From Leptolyngbyaceae cyanobacterium CSSed165cm_216 (GTDB lineage Bacteria > Cyanobacteriota > Cyanobacteriia > Phormidesmidales > Phormidesmidaceae), in NCBI GenBank assembly GCA_007135385.1, contig SLIY01000227.1:1-7482 (forward strand): a stretch of DNA of 7,482 nt. Direction: 5' to 3'. Of this stretch, positions 1-6,059 are shown piece by piece. The first letter of the stretch is position 1. The number at the start of each line of letters is the position of its first letter. The position numbers and the translations under genes were made by a program. The notes under the pieces were generated by a model. The model was not told where the DNA came from, ran no database searches, and saw only the letters and a program-made list of their open reading frames with translations.

Positions 1-715
1 CCTTGAGGCTTTCCGCCAGCTTACGTACCACTGCCACCATGGCCAGGGGGTTGTCCAGCTTGTTGACGGCAGAGCCCACACCAACCCCAGCGGCCCCGGC
101 GGCGATCGCCATGGGAGCCGTCACATCAGATAGGCCAGAGGCACACAACACTGGTACAGAGACCGCTCGGGAAATTTCGTAGGCGGCAGCTAGGGTGGGG
201 GCTGCTTTCTCAATTAAGCCCAGGGTGCCACCATGGGTAGGCTGACTGGAGGTGCCGCCTTCAGTTTGAATGATGTCGGCGCCAGCGGCCACCAACGCTT
301 CAGCCAGGGTAACTTGTTCGTCCAACGCCAAAATGTGGGGAACGGTCACCGATAGTATGACTGAGGGCAACAGCTGGCGGGTGCGGCGGGTCAGGGCTAG
401 CACTTCGGGAGCTTCAAACCGACGGCCCTGGGCATAGAAGGCGTCAAAGTTGCCGATTTCAATCAGATCGGCCCCGGCGGCGACGGGGGCTAAGAACGCC
501 TCTGGCTCTACGGCTGATACACAGACAGGTAGAGCGGTTTCGGCTTTGGCAAGACGGACCAGATCGGCATCAGCGGCAATATCCACCAGGGTGGCGCCGC
601 CTTGATCCGCCGCTTTGACCACCGCAGCTACCCGTTGGGCATCGGTGTTGGTCAAACCGCTAATAATTTTGAGGGCAGAGTGGGTTTCAAAGGCCCGTTG
701 CAAGTCAGAACGCAT
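1..715 (-). CDS. ycf23: Ycf23/DUF561 family protein (C-terminus cut by window edge)
   Basis: 238 codons are visible from ATG at 715; the frame is still open at base 1. The protein reads as a TIM-barrel-like alpha/beta protein of the Ycf23 (DUF561) family, found in cyanobacteria and encoded in some algal plastids. Family-like motifs, matched from memory, are KIISGL (16-21), DIAAD (45-49), PVCVSAVEPEAF (63-74), GADLIEIGNFD (81-91), QTEGGTS (150-156), CASGLSD (191-197) and a phosphate-loop-like GVGVGSAVNKL (210-220). The usual length is roughly 240-255 residues, so only a few C-terminal residues should be missing. The start is preceded by a modest GAGAGA ribosome site; the frame is open upstream to a TAA near 799, but KIISGL then sits at the usual distance from this ATG. 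No transmembrane segment is seen; the protein is probably cytoplasmic. The enzymatic role of the family is not settled and no substrate can be named. It lies 115 bases downstream of the tonB-like gene on the same strand. The identification is confident, the function is not. Confidence 0.9.
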   Translation of the reverse strand, partial: MRSDLQRAFETHSALKIISGLTNTDAQRVAAVVKAADQGGATLVDIAADADLVRLAKAETALPVCVSAVEPEAFLAPVAAGADLIEIGNFDAFYAQGRRFEAPEVLALTRRTRQLLPSVILSVTVPHILALDEQVTLAEALVAAGADIIQTEGGTSSQPTHGGTLGLIEKAAPTLAAAYEISRAVSVPVLCASGLSDVTAPMAIAAGAAGVGVGSAVNKLDNPLAMVAVVRKLAESLK

Positions 716-765
716 AGATATATCTCTCAATTGCTGTTCGATGGTTGCTTCGGTTGGCGATGCTG

Positions 766-793
766 GTAATAGCGTACCGCCCAACCTAAACAA
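766..793 (-). promoter_or_regulatory. weak promoter candidate upstream of ycf23
   Basis: In the 115-base gap before ycf23, the minus strand carries TTGTTT (788-793) and TATTAC (766-771) separated by 16 bases, a loose match to a sigma-70 type promoter. The -35 matches the consensus at only three positions and the -10 at four, so this could be chance. The gap also holds a 10-base palindrome CATAGCTATG (816-825). No terminator for the upstream tonB-like gene is evident, so read-through is equally possible. Confidence 0.2.
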
Positions 794-830
794 GGGTTAA
801 TGAGCCCCATTGTCGCATAGCTATGGCCGC

Positions 831-1988
831 TCACTCTTCAGCCGACTCACGGTCCTCTTGGGCGGCGGTGCGCGACTTCAGCAGGGATTCGCTGCTCACA
901 CAGGTTTCACTGTCATAGCCCACATTCACCTGCACCTGGTACAGCACCCCAGGTTCTAGGGCGCTGGCGTCATCAGAGTTGGCCAGATCTTGCAGGGCTT
1001 GCAGGGCCGCTTGGTTCAGAAACGGATAGCCTGTACTTTTCAACAGGGTGGTTGATAACTCCAGGGAATCTCCTGAATCTGTGGGCACGATCGCCATACC
1101 CAGCAAGCCCTGAGTCGGTTCTGGAGACAAACAAATCCGCTGAGTATAGGGAATGTCTATGGTAATAGGTGCTTCAGCCTGAGGCATGTCCTCCCCTAGA
1201 CGGGCCGTGAGCTCTTCTATCCAGTCTTGCTTGGCGGTTTCAGTATCCTCAGCGGAGGTCAACTCACGGCTATGCTCAACCCGAGCCAGGCGGTTGTTTG
1301 TCTCAGCCGTTGGAGATTCTGCCGTTTCGGGATTCAAAGGCGCAGAAGCAGCACCATTAGCCCCATTTCTCGAGCCTAACTCCAGATCTGCGGCCCCTGG
1401 TTGTCGAGCTTCGGGGCGATCGCCTTGATTTTCAGCCATCCCTGCAGCACCGTTGACCCCGGAACGCTCCGGCTCGGGTGTTGCCGCAGGCGGCGTAGGA
1501 CGGGCGGCAGTGGCCCCTGGATTAGTTAGCACTGATGGTAATGGCGATCGCTGGGCTGGCAAGTTGATGGACGAACGCCAGGGGGTGGAGGATATGGGGG
1601 GAATAGTGGTGGCTGAGGGGGGACTCGTGGACGGTAAATCTGGCACCCCGCCAAAGGGAGAGCCGGGATTAAGGGGCTGACTACTGCCTTCGGCAGAAAA
1701 TAAGCTCAACAAATCATCATCATCCCCTGGGAACAGGGAGTAGGACGGGCTAGAAAAGTCTGGTAGACGGCTCTGTTCTTCTGCCGTGAGTTCGATTAGG
1801 GGTACCCGCCGCTCTTCCAGCTGGGGTGCATTGCCCCCCAACGCGGCCATATTCAGACTGGAGAACGATGGCCCCACCGCGAATAGGGCGCCATGAAACC
1901 CTACCGAGGCAATCACCGCAATCCATTGGGGTTGACGCAGGGTGCCTGACATGCGGCCGATTAACTGATTGCTCATGAGCGATTTCAT
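831..1988 (-). CDS. TonB-like envelope protein (single N-terminal TM, Pro/Ser-rich linker, TonB-C-like domain)
   Basis: This 385-residue protein has the three-part plan of TonB-family proteins. A short cytoplasmic N-terminus is followed by one hydrophobic segment (about 21-42, including VIASVGFHGALFAVGP). A long Pro/Ser/Ala/Asn-rich linker (about 65-250) contains an acidic patch GDDDD (88-92). A compact C-terminal region (about 273-365) includes STGYPFLNQAALQAL (318-332) and LYQVQVNVGY (349-358), resembling the helix and last strand of the TonB C-terminal domain. It is probably inner-membrane anchored with the C-terminus in the periplasm. Known TonB proteins pass proton-motive energy from ExbB/ExbD to outer-membrane receptors; neither partner is visible here, so energy transduction is inference, and a structural role is possible. 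Two cysteines flank the C-domain (C286, C363) and could form a disulfide. The first ATG has GGGGGG eight to ten bases upstream; Met5 is an alternative start. The linker DNA carries two HIP1 octamers. Confidence 0.7.
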   Translation of the reverse strand: MKSLMSNQLIGRMSGTLRQPQWIAVIASVGFHGALFAVGPSFSSLNMAALGGNAPQLEERRVPLIELTAEEQSRLPDFSSPSYSLFPGDDDDLLSLFSAEGSSQPLNPGSPFGGVPDLPSTSPPSATTIPPISSTPWRSSINLPAQRSPLPSVLTNPGATAARPTPPAATPEPERSGVNGAAGMAENQGDRPEARQPGAADLELGSRNGANGAASAPLNPETAESPTAETNNRLARVEHSRELTSAEDTETAKQDWIEELTARLGEDMPQAEAPITIDIPYTQRICLSPEPTQGLLGMAIVPTDSGDSLELSTTLLKSTGYPFLNQAALQALQDLANSDDASALEPGVLYQVQVNVGYDSETCVSSESLLKSRTAAQEDRESAEE

Positions 1989-2037
1989 GTCCTAAAGCCC
2001 CCCATCCTGTTATCTATCCTCCCGACTTGACTTAGGT

Positions 2038-2043
2038 ATTGTA
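2038..2043 (-). promoter_or_regulatory. possible -10 element before the tonB-like gene
   Basis: The 166-base gap between the antiporter stop and the tonB-like start contains TACAAT on the minus strand, five of six positions matching TATAAT, 49 bases upstream of the ATG. No good -35 lies at the expected distance: TTGACG is present in this gap but 28 bases away. Cyanobacterial promoters with only a -10 exist, so it is listed as a weak candidate. The long gap makes a separate promoter reasonable. Confidence 0.2.
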
Positions 2044-2154
2044 AGTTCCTGTCCTACCCTAGCGAATTTGGCGTCAATCGTAGCTGCTTTTGGAAAACTT
2101 TAAGCGTGATGTGGTAGAGGGAATGACTGGAACAGAGGGGCAGAGCTGATCCTC

Positions 2155-4197
2155 TTAGGTCTCTGGTGGGGCTTTAGGGTCGGGTAGCACCTGAGGGTTA
2201 GGTGGGGGGTTACGCGGGCTGGGACGATCGCCTTGAGGAGCCAGTCTTTGACCATCGCCATTTTGATTCCGGGCATTAGCTATAGCCGGTTCTGCCTCAG
2301 GACCGGTCTTAATCGGCGATAGGGGTACCGCTTCTACGGTGGGTAAGGTTTCGATGGTCAGCCGTGGGGATTGGTTCCCTCCAGAGAGACGTTTCAAGAG
2401 CTTAGGTTTGGCATCGTGAAGCAGGTATAAAATGCGATCGCCCACCTGCCACTCATCATTCCCGATAGCGACCCGCAAAATTCCGTCCCGCTCCACCAAG
2501 ATCGGCACCATTTCGCCACTGCGGACCAGGGCCGCCAGGTGAGCCTGTTGCAGTTCCCTATCGGTATGCCGCAGCCAGGTTTCCCCCAATCGTACTTCCC
2601 CATCTTCCAAGTAAGTGTTCCACTTTTTCAGAGATAGCTTGGGGGTACTGGCCTCCTTCAGCTTGCCCTGGTTTGGCACATCCCCCACCTCCTTTTCCTT
2701 AGGCAGTACCGCCAGGACCCGAGGGGGGTGAAACTCTTCAATCGCCCGCTGGGTGACCACAGCGTTGACTTCCCCGTTTTTAGTCATGGCCAGAAATGTG
2801 CCCGCTTGGCCAAGCCCGGCGGTTTCTAAGGCGTCTTTGTCCAGGGCGCTGCTGACCAGCACCTGAATTCCTTCCCGCTCAGCGGCTTCACAGGCCGCTT
2901 CGTTGGTGTCAATCATCACCACCGGCTGCCCAGCTTCCTTCATCAGCCGGGCGATTAACAAGCTCAAAGGATTGCAGCCAACAATCACAGCCCCTACCGC
3001 ATCGGCTTTGGCAATGCCGAGCCAGCGGGCCATCAGCCCAGCACTGAGCCCCTGCACCAGCACCGTCATAATAATAGTCAGAAACACTAGGGCTTTGATG
3101 GCGTCACCACCGCTGATGCCGCGATCGGTCAATAGGATAGCAAATAGGGATGCCACCGAGGCGGACACAATCCCCCGGGGAGCCACCCAGCCCAGGAAGA
3201 TTTTTTGTCGCCAGTTGAGATCGCTGGATTCGGTGCAGATCCAAACGTTGAGGGGTCGCACCACCAGCATCAAAATCAAGACCGTGAATACGGCCCCCCG
3301 CCCTAGGGCAAACACACTGGCAATGGACAAATCGGCCGCCAGCAGAATAAACAGCACCGATACCGCCAGCACCGTTAACTGCCCCTTAAACCGTCGTAGC
3401 ATGCGCTCGTCCGGTACCGACAACCATCGCACCACCATGCCTGCCACCACGGTAGCCATCAACCCTGACTCACTGCGAATCAGCTGAGCCAGGCCAAACA
3501 GGCCCCACAGGCCCGCCAGCACAAATAAATTTCTCAAATCCTCACTTAAAAAGCTGGCCCGCTTCAGAAACAGACCAATCACACCGCCCCCAAGCACACC
3601 AATCAGAGTACCAATGCCCAGACGCACAATCAGCCCACCAATAATAACCCCAGGGCCGGTGTCGCCGTTGAGGATAATATCCAGCACTACCACCGCTAGG
3701 ATGGCGCCAATGGGGTCGATCAGCACCCCTTCCCCTTCCAACAAGGTGGCCACCTTGCGGTCGACTTTCACCTGTCGCAGTAGGGGGTTAATCACCGTCG
3801 GGCCGGTGACGACCACCAGGGAGGCGTAGAGAAACGCTAGGGGCCAGGGAAATTCCCCCAGCCAGTGGGCTGCTAACCCCCCGCCCAACAGGGTAATGAA
3901 AACGCCAACGGTAACCAGATTTTGTAAGCTGGTGGAAACCCGCCCTAGTTCACTCAGTTCTAGACTCAGGCCCCCTTCAAACAAAATCAGGGCCACGCTC
4001 AGGGCCACAATCACCTCTAACCCTACCCCCAACGCTTGGGGGTGCAGCAGCCCTAGGCCATCGGGTCCCAGACCGATGCCAAATATCAGCAGAAAAATAA
4101 TGCTGGGTACTTTGGCGTACTCTCCAATCACCTGGGCGGTGACCCCGGCCAGCACTGTGATCACAATTTGCAGAGTCAGCGCGAAGGAAGTATCCAT
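2155..4197 (-). CDS. CPA1-type Na+/H+ antiporter with C-terminal RCK/TrkA-like domain
   Basis: This 680-residue membrane protein exchanges cations, probably Na+ (or K+), for protons across the plasma or thylakoid membrane. Residues 1-395 are a Na+/H+ exchanger domain of about a dozen hydrophobic segments, with FGIGLGPDGLGLLHP (39-53), ALILFEGGLSLEL (69-81), VVTGPTVINPLL (129-140), EGEGVLIDPIGAI (154-166, with D161 as likely ion-site acid) and WVAPRGIVSASVASLF (337-352, with the family's conserved Arg, R341). Residues 401-500 look like a Rossmann-type TrkA-N/RCK domain: strand VGAVIVG, helix, then VVMID (426-430) with the usual acidic residue. A TrkA-C-like stretch follows (about 535-597, GETWLRH to DRILYLL). 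The last 80 residues are a Pro-rich, probably disordered tail. The glycine-rich loop is atypical (GCNPLS). The start begins directly at the first hydrophobic segment but lacks a clear ribosome site. The gene follows mltA by 44 bases and is probably co-transcribed. Ion preference cannot be read from the sequence, and I do not assign a specific NhaS number. Confidence 0.92.
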   Translation of the reverse strand: MDTSFALTLQIVITVLAGVTAQVIGEYAKVPSIIFLLIFGIGLGPDGLGLLHPQALGVGLEVIVALSVALILFEGGLSLELSELGRVSTSLQNLVTVGVFITLLGGGLAAHWLGEFPWPLAFLYASLVVVTGPTVINPLLRQVKVDRKVATLLEGEGVLIDPIGAILAVVVLDIILNGDTGPGVIIGGLIVRLGIGTLIGVLGGGVIGLFLKRASFLSEDLRNLFVLAGLWGLFGLAQLIRSESGLMATVVAGMVVRWLSVPDERMLRRFKGQLTVLAVSVLFILLAADLSIASVFALGRGAVFTVLILMLVVRPLNVWICTESSDLNWRQKIFLGWVAPRGIVSASVASLFAILLTDRGISGGDAIKALVFLTIIMTVLVQGLSAGLMARWLGIAKADAVGAVIVGCNPLSLLIARLMKEAGQPVVMIDTNEAACEAAEREGIQVLVSSALDKDALETAGLGQAGTFLAMTKNGEVNAVVTQRAIEEFHPPRVLAVLPKEKEVGDVPNQGKLKEASTPKLSLKKWNTYLEDGEVRLGETWLRHTDRELQQAHLAALVRSGEMVPILVERDGILRVAIGNDEWQVGDRILYLLHDAKPKLLKRLSGGNQSPRLTIETLPTVEAVPLSPIKTGPEAEPAIANARNQNGDGQRLAPQGDRPSPRNPPPNPQVLPDPKAPPET

Positions 4198-4223
4198 CTG
4201 TTTAGGATAACACCCGGCCTAGA

Positions 4224-4249
4224 GCCCTTTAAGGTCTTGAATTAAGGGC
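4224..4249 (-). other. imperfect hairpin spanning the mltA stop codon
   Basis: GCCCTTTAA (4224-4232) and TTAAGGGC (4242-4249) can pair with a one-base bulge around a 9-base loop. The second arm includes the mltA stop codon. No U-rich tract follows on the minus strand, so it is not a canonical terminator; it might tune processing or read-through between mltA and the antiporter gene, or be chance. Confidence 0.25.
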
Positions 4250-5495
4250 GCAGCAGCAGGTAAAACAAGCGTCCGGGATGGTTGATGCGGCCGGCTAGAT
4301 CCCCGGCCTCAGGTCCAGAGCCGATAAAGACATCGACCCGGCCCGGCCCCAGAATGGCACCCCCCGTATCTTGGTCGAGCACCAGACGGGTGGTGTCTGT
4401 ATAGGTCCACTCTCCCTCAGGGGTGGGTTGGGGTAGGGGAAACTGGATCAAGGCCATGGCCCCCGGGGGCATCAGGGATTTGTCAGTGGCAATGGAGTAA
4501 CCGGCGGTAACGGGCACGTTTAGACTGCCTGTGGGTGGGCCACCACTGGTTTGCCGAAAGAAAATAAACCGTTGGTTTTGGGGCAAGTACCGGTCTAAAT
4601 CCTGAGGATGGGCGTCGAAGTGAGCAATCAAGTTGGGGAGCGACAATTGATCTGGGGCAAGTTTGCCGTCCTCTACTAGGGCCCGACCAATGCTGGTGTA
4701 GGGGTAGTCGGTGCGCCCGGCATAGCCCACGGACATCACCCGGCCATCGGTAAGTTCCAGTTTGGCGGACCCCTGCACCTGAACTAAAAAGGCCTCCAGG
4801 CGGTTGGCCAGCCACACCAATTCGAGACCAGCCAGGGGACCCTGGCTGCCCTGTAACCCATCGCTTCCTTCTAGATCCTGGCGGGTGGGGTGGGGTGAGG
4901 TCCAGCGGTCTAAATCGGATGGGCGGCGGTACAGAGGGTAACGGTATTGGGGGGTGGGAACGGCACTGGCGGCATAGTAGGGTTCAAAGTAGCCAGTGTA
5001 AGCTACGGTTCCCTGGCCGTCGTGGCCGATGGATTGGTACAGTACAAAGCCTTGGGCCAGAGTTTCGCGAAACGCAGCACTGCTAGGGCTCGTCTGCACC
5101 AGCTGACGCAGCCGTTGTAAACTCCGCCAGACGCGATCGCGGCTGATGCCCGGTACCCCATAATCTTGGTAGTCAGCTGCAGCTTTGGAGCTGGCCAGGT
5201 AGTGAAGGCTATAATCGATGGCTCGCAGCAAAGGATTGCGATCGCCGGGTAGTTCCACCGACGGCCAAAATAGCTGGGCCTCGGCGGCAGCCACCGGCCG
5301 TAAAGGGGGGGGCTGGGTTGGTTGGTCGGGGTACTCTGGTACAGAAGCTTCTGTACCAGAGACTTCTGTACCAGAGGCGATCGCCGCCAGGGAAGGCATA
5401 TCCGGCTCGCGGCCCCCCCAGCCCAGCGTAGCGACAGCCGCCAAACTGACTAACGCCAGCCTAATTAAGAGGCGAGATGATCGTTTCAAACCCAT
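4242..5495 (-). CDS. mltA: MltA-family lytic murein transglycosylase
   Basis: This 417-residue enzyme should cleave the MurNAc-GlcNAc bond of peptidoglycan, leaving 1,6-anhydro-MurNAc ends, in the periplasm. An N-terminal hydrophobic segment (about 8-28, after MGLKRSSR) acts as signal peptide or anchor. A low-complexity linker follows (about 30-75), then the MltA domain with YTGYFEPYY (166-174), FLVQVQGSAKLEL (236-248), GYAGRTDYPYTSIGRAL (257-273), FIFFRQ (310-315) and GSLNVPVTAGYSIA (323-336). The C-terminal 3D domain is QDTGGAILGPGRVDVFIGSG (375-394) plus AGRINHPGRLFYLL (401-414). D388 in RVDVF aligns, from memory, with the catalytic Asp308 (mature numbering) of E. coli MltA. E. coli MltA is a lipoprotein of 365 residues; this one is longer and contains no cysteine at all, so it cannot be lipidated. 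The start ATG overlaps the upstream stop as TAATG, implying translational coupling; only a weak GAACGG precedes it. The linker is encoded by a palindromic repeat (5334-5376). Confidence 0.95.
   Translation of the reverse strand: MGLKRSSRLLIRLALVSLAAVATLGWGGREPDMPSLAAIASGTEVSGTEASVPEYPDQPTQPPPLRPVAAAEAQLFWPSVELPGDRNPLLRAIDYSLHYLASSKAAADYQDYGVPGISRDRVWRSLQRLRQLVQTSPSSAAFRETLAQGFVLYQSIGHDGQGTVAYTGYFEPYYAASAVPTPQYRYPLYRRPSDLDRWTSPHPTRQDLEGSDGLQGSQGPLAGLELVWLANRLEAFLVQVQGSAKLELTDGRVMSVGYAGRTDYPYTSIGRALVEDGKLAPDQLSLPNLIAHFDAHPQDLDRYLPQNQRFIFFRQTSGGPPTGSLNVPVTAGYSIATDKSLMPPGAMALIQFPLPQPTPEGEWTYTDTTRLVLDQDTGGAILGPGRVDVFIGSGPEAGDLAGRINHPGRLFYLLLRP
5334..5376. repeat. 28-bp perfect palindrome plus half-copy inside mltA
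   Basis: Bases 5334-5361 are a perfect inverted repeat with no spacer, built from two arms of 14 bases (CTCTGGTACAGAAG and its complement). The right arm CTTCTGTACCAGAG (5348-5361) is repeated directly at 5363-5376, a 15-base period, and a perfect HIP1 octamer begins at 5377. The array stays in frame with mltA and encodes the peptide SGTEVSGTEASVPE (41-54) in the linker after the signal segment. In mRNA it could fold into a strong hairpin about 120-160 bases after the start codon. It looks like an inserted iterated palindrome rather than conserved protein sequence; that interpretation is inferred. Confidence 0.85.
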
Positions 5496-5749
5496 TAAAA
5501 CCGTTCAACACTAGAGCTAAAGACTGGTTCAACCCGAATCGCCGCCAACCGGGAGGGTCGAATCACCATATACTCGTCGGGGTTGATCTTGGGTAACGGT
5601 ACCGTAATAAATTCTTCGGAGTTGGCCTTGGGCATCAGTTCACTGCTGTACCACTTTTGAAAATCCTGGATTGAAGAAAAGCGCACCTCTTCCCGGTGGC
5701 CCCCATCAAACAGCATATGAATAATATACTCACTGGGTGTTCTTGGCAT
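5495..5749 (-). CDS. small conserved cyanobacterial hypothetical protein (84 aa)
   Basis: An 84-residue protein with no signal peptide, membrane segment or cysteine. It starts MPRTPSEYIIHMLFDGG, contains a HREEVRF strand-like stretch and FQKWYSSELMPK (29-40), then EYMVIRPSRLAAIRVEPVF (59-77) and ends SSSVERF. The alternation of short hydrophobic strands with one amphipathic helix suggests a small soluble alpha/beta fold. It resembles short conserved hypotheticals I recall from cyanobacteria, but I know of no function. The start ATG has AAGGA upstream at a rather long spacing of about 12 bases. The stop codon overlaps the mltA start (TAATG), so the two are almost certainly co-transcribed and translationally coupled; any role in cell-wall metabolism is inferred from that position alone. 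Coding is supported by the coupling, the uninterrupted frame and balanced composition. Confidence 0.8.
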   Translation of the reverse strand: MPRTPSEYIIHMLFDGGHREEVRFSSIQDFQKWYSSELMPKANSEEFITVPLPKINPDEYMVIRPSRLAAIRVEPVFSSSVERF

Positions 5750-6059
5750 AGGGTGTCACGGTCCTTCAGTTCACAGCCCTCATTATGGGCTGTTTGGCTG
5801 CAAAAATAGCACCCCAGTCCGGAATTTATCCTGGCAGCCCCTCAATGCGAAACGCTCCCACGCAATCACCGCTGGGTTTAGGTTTGCAAAGACAGACAAA
5901 TTAGTGAAAATACTAGAAATGTGGCTCTATGCGCTGCCAATAGATCGTCCACAATGCAATGATAAGACTCTGGCCATCGGGGGATCCTTAACTCTGCTTA
6001 GATTAGGGGATGACTTTACCTGGGGCTGGGTGCCGCTGTGTCAGTTGTAATCTTCGCCC
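5750..6059. other. divergent intergenic region between the 84-aa gene and glgP
   Basis: This 310-base region separates divergently transcribed genes and must carry promoters for both directions. It has no plausible coding frame. It is less GC-rich in the middle (around 5881-5970). It contains a hairpin at 5773-5793, a TTGCAA (5884-5889) and AT-rich steps around 5901-5920, but no -35/-10 pair that I would trust in either direction, and no GTA-N8-TAC type NtcA site. No HIP1 octamer, tRNA or known riboswitch pattern is seen. Confidence 0.6.
5773..5793 (-). promoter_or_regulatory. small hairpin in the leader of the 84-aa gene
   Basis: ACAGCCC (5773-5779) and GGGCTGT (5787-5793) form a perfect 7-bp stem with a 7-base loop. 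On the minus strand it ends 23 bases before the start codon of the 84-residue gene and just upstream of its AAGGA, so it could influence translation if transcription starts upstream. A -10-like CATAAT (5782-5787) lies inside it, an alternative reading with no good -35. On the plus strand only three T residues follow the stem, so a terminator is unlikely. Confidence 0.3.

Larger units (their letters stand above)
102..5384. repeat. seven dispersed HIP1 octamers (GCGATCGC)
   Basis: Perfect GCGATCGC copies start at 102, 1416, 1544, 2434, 5133, 5238 and 5377. HIP1 is a dispersed palindrome over-represented in many cyanobacterial genomes. All seven fall inside minus-strand genes (ycf23, two in the tonB-like gene, one in the antiporter, three in mltA). 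None is in the 310-base intergenic region or in the visible glgP part, which has only near-matches such as ACGATCGCC. Confidence 0.95.

Noticed and set aside
615..800. 61-codon plus-strand frame over the ycf23 start and its upstream gap
   Set aside because: Most of it is antisense to the clearly coding N-terminus of Ycf23; the composition is not protein-like.
1186..1680. Two plus-strand open frames of 80 and 75 codons opposite the tonB-like gene
   Set aside because: They mirror the low-complexity Pro/Ser/Ala-rich linker codons of the minus-strand gene and have no ribosome site or family features.
2098..2154. Terminator after the antiporter gene
   Set aside because: Only a 5-bp AGAGG/CCTCT pairing with a large loop and no T-run is present downstream of the stop, too weak to call.
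2903..3487. 194-residue open frame on the plus strand
   Set aside because: It lies entirely antisense to the membrane domain of the antiporter, is rich in Ser/Thr/Arg as expected from the complement of hydrophobic codons, and shows no recognisable domain.
4483..4815. 110-codon minus-strand frame inside mltA
   Set aside because: It is a different reading frame of conserved MltA domain sequence; the MltA frame explains this region fully.
5750..6059. Riboswitch, tRNA or small RNA in the divergent intergenic region
   Set aside because: No cloverleaf, conserved riboswitch core or strong terminator hairpin was found; the single 7-bp hairpin is insufficient.
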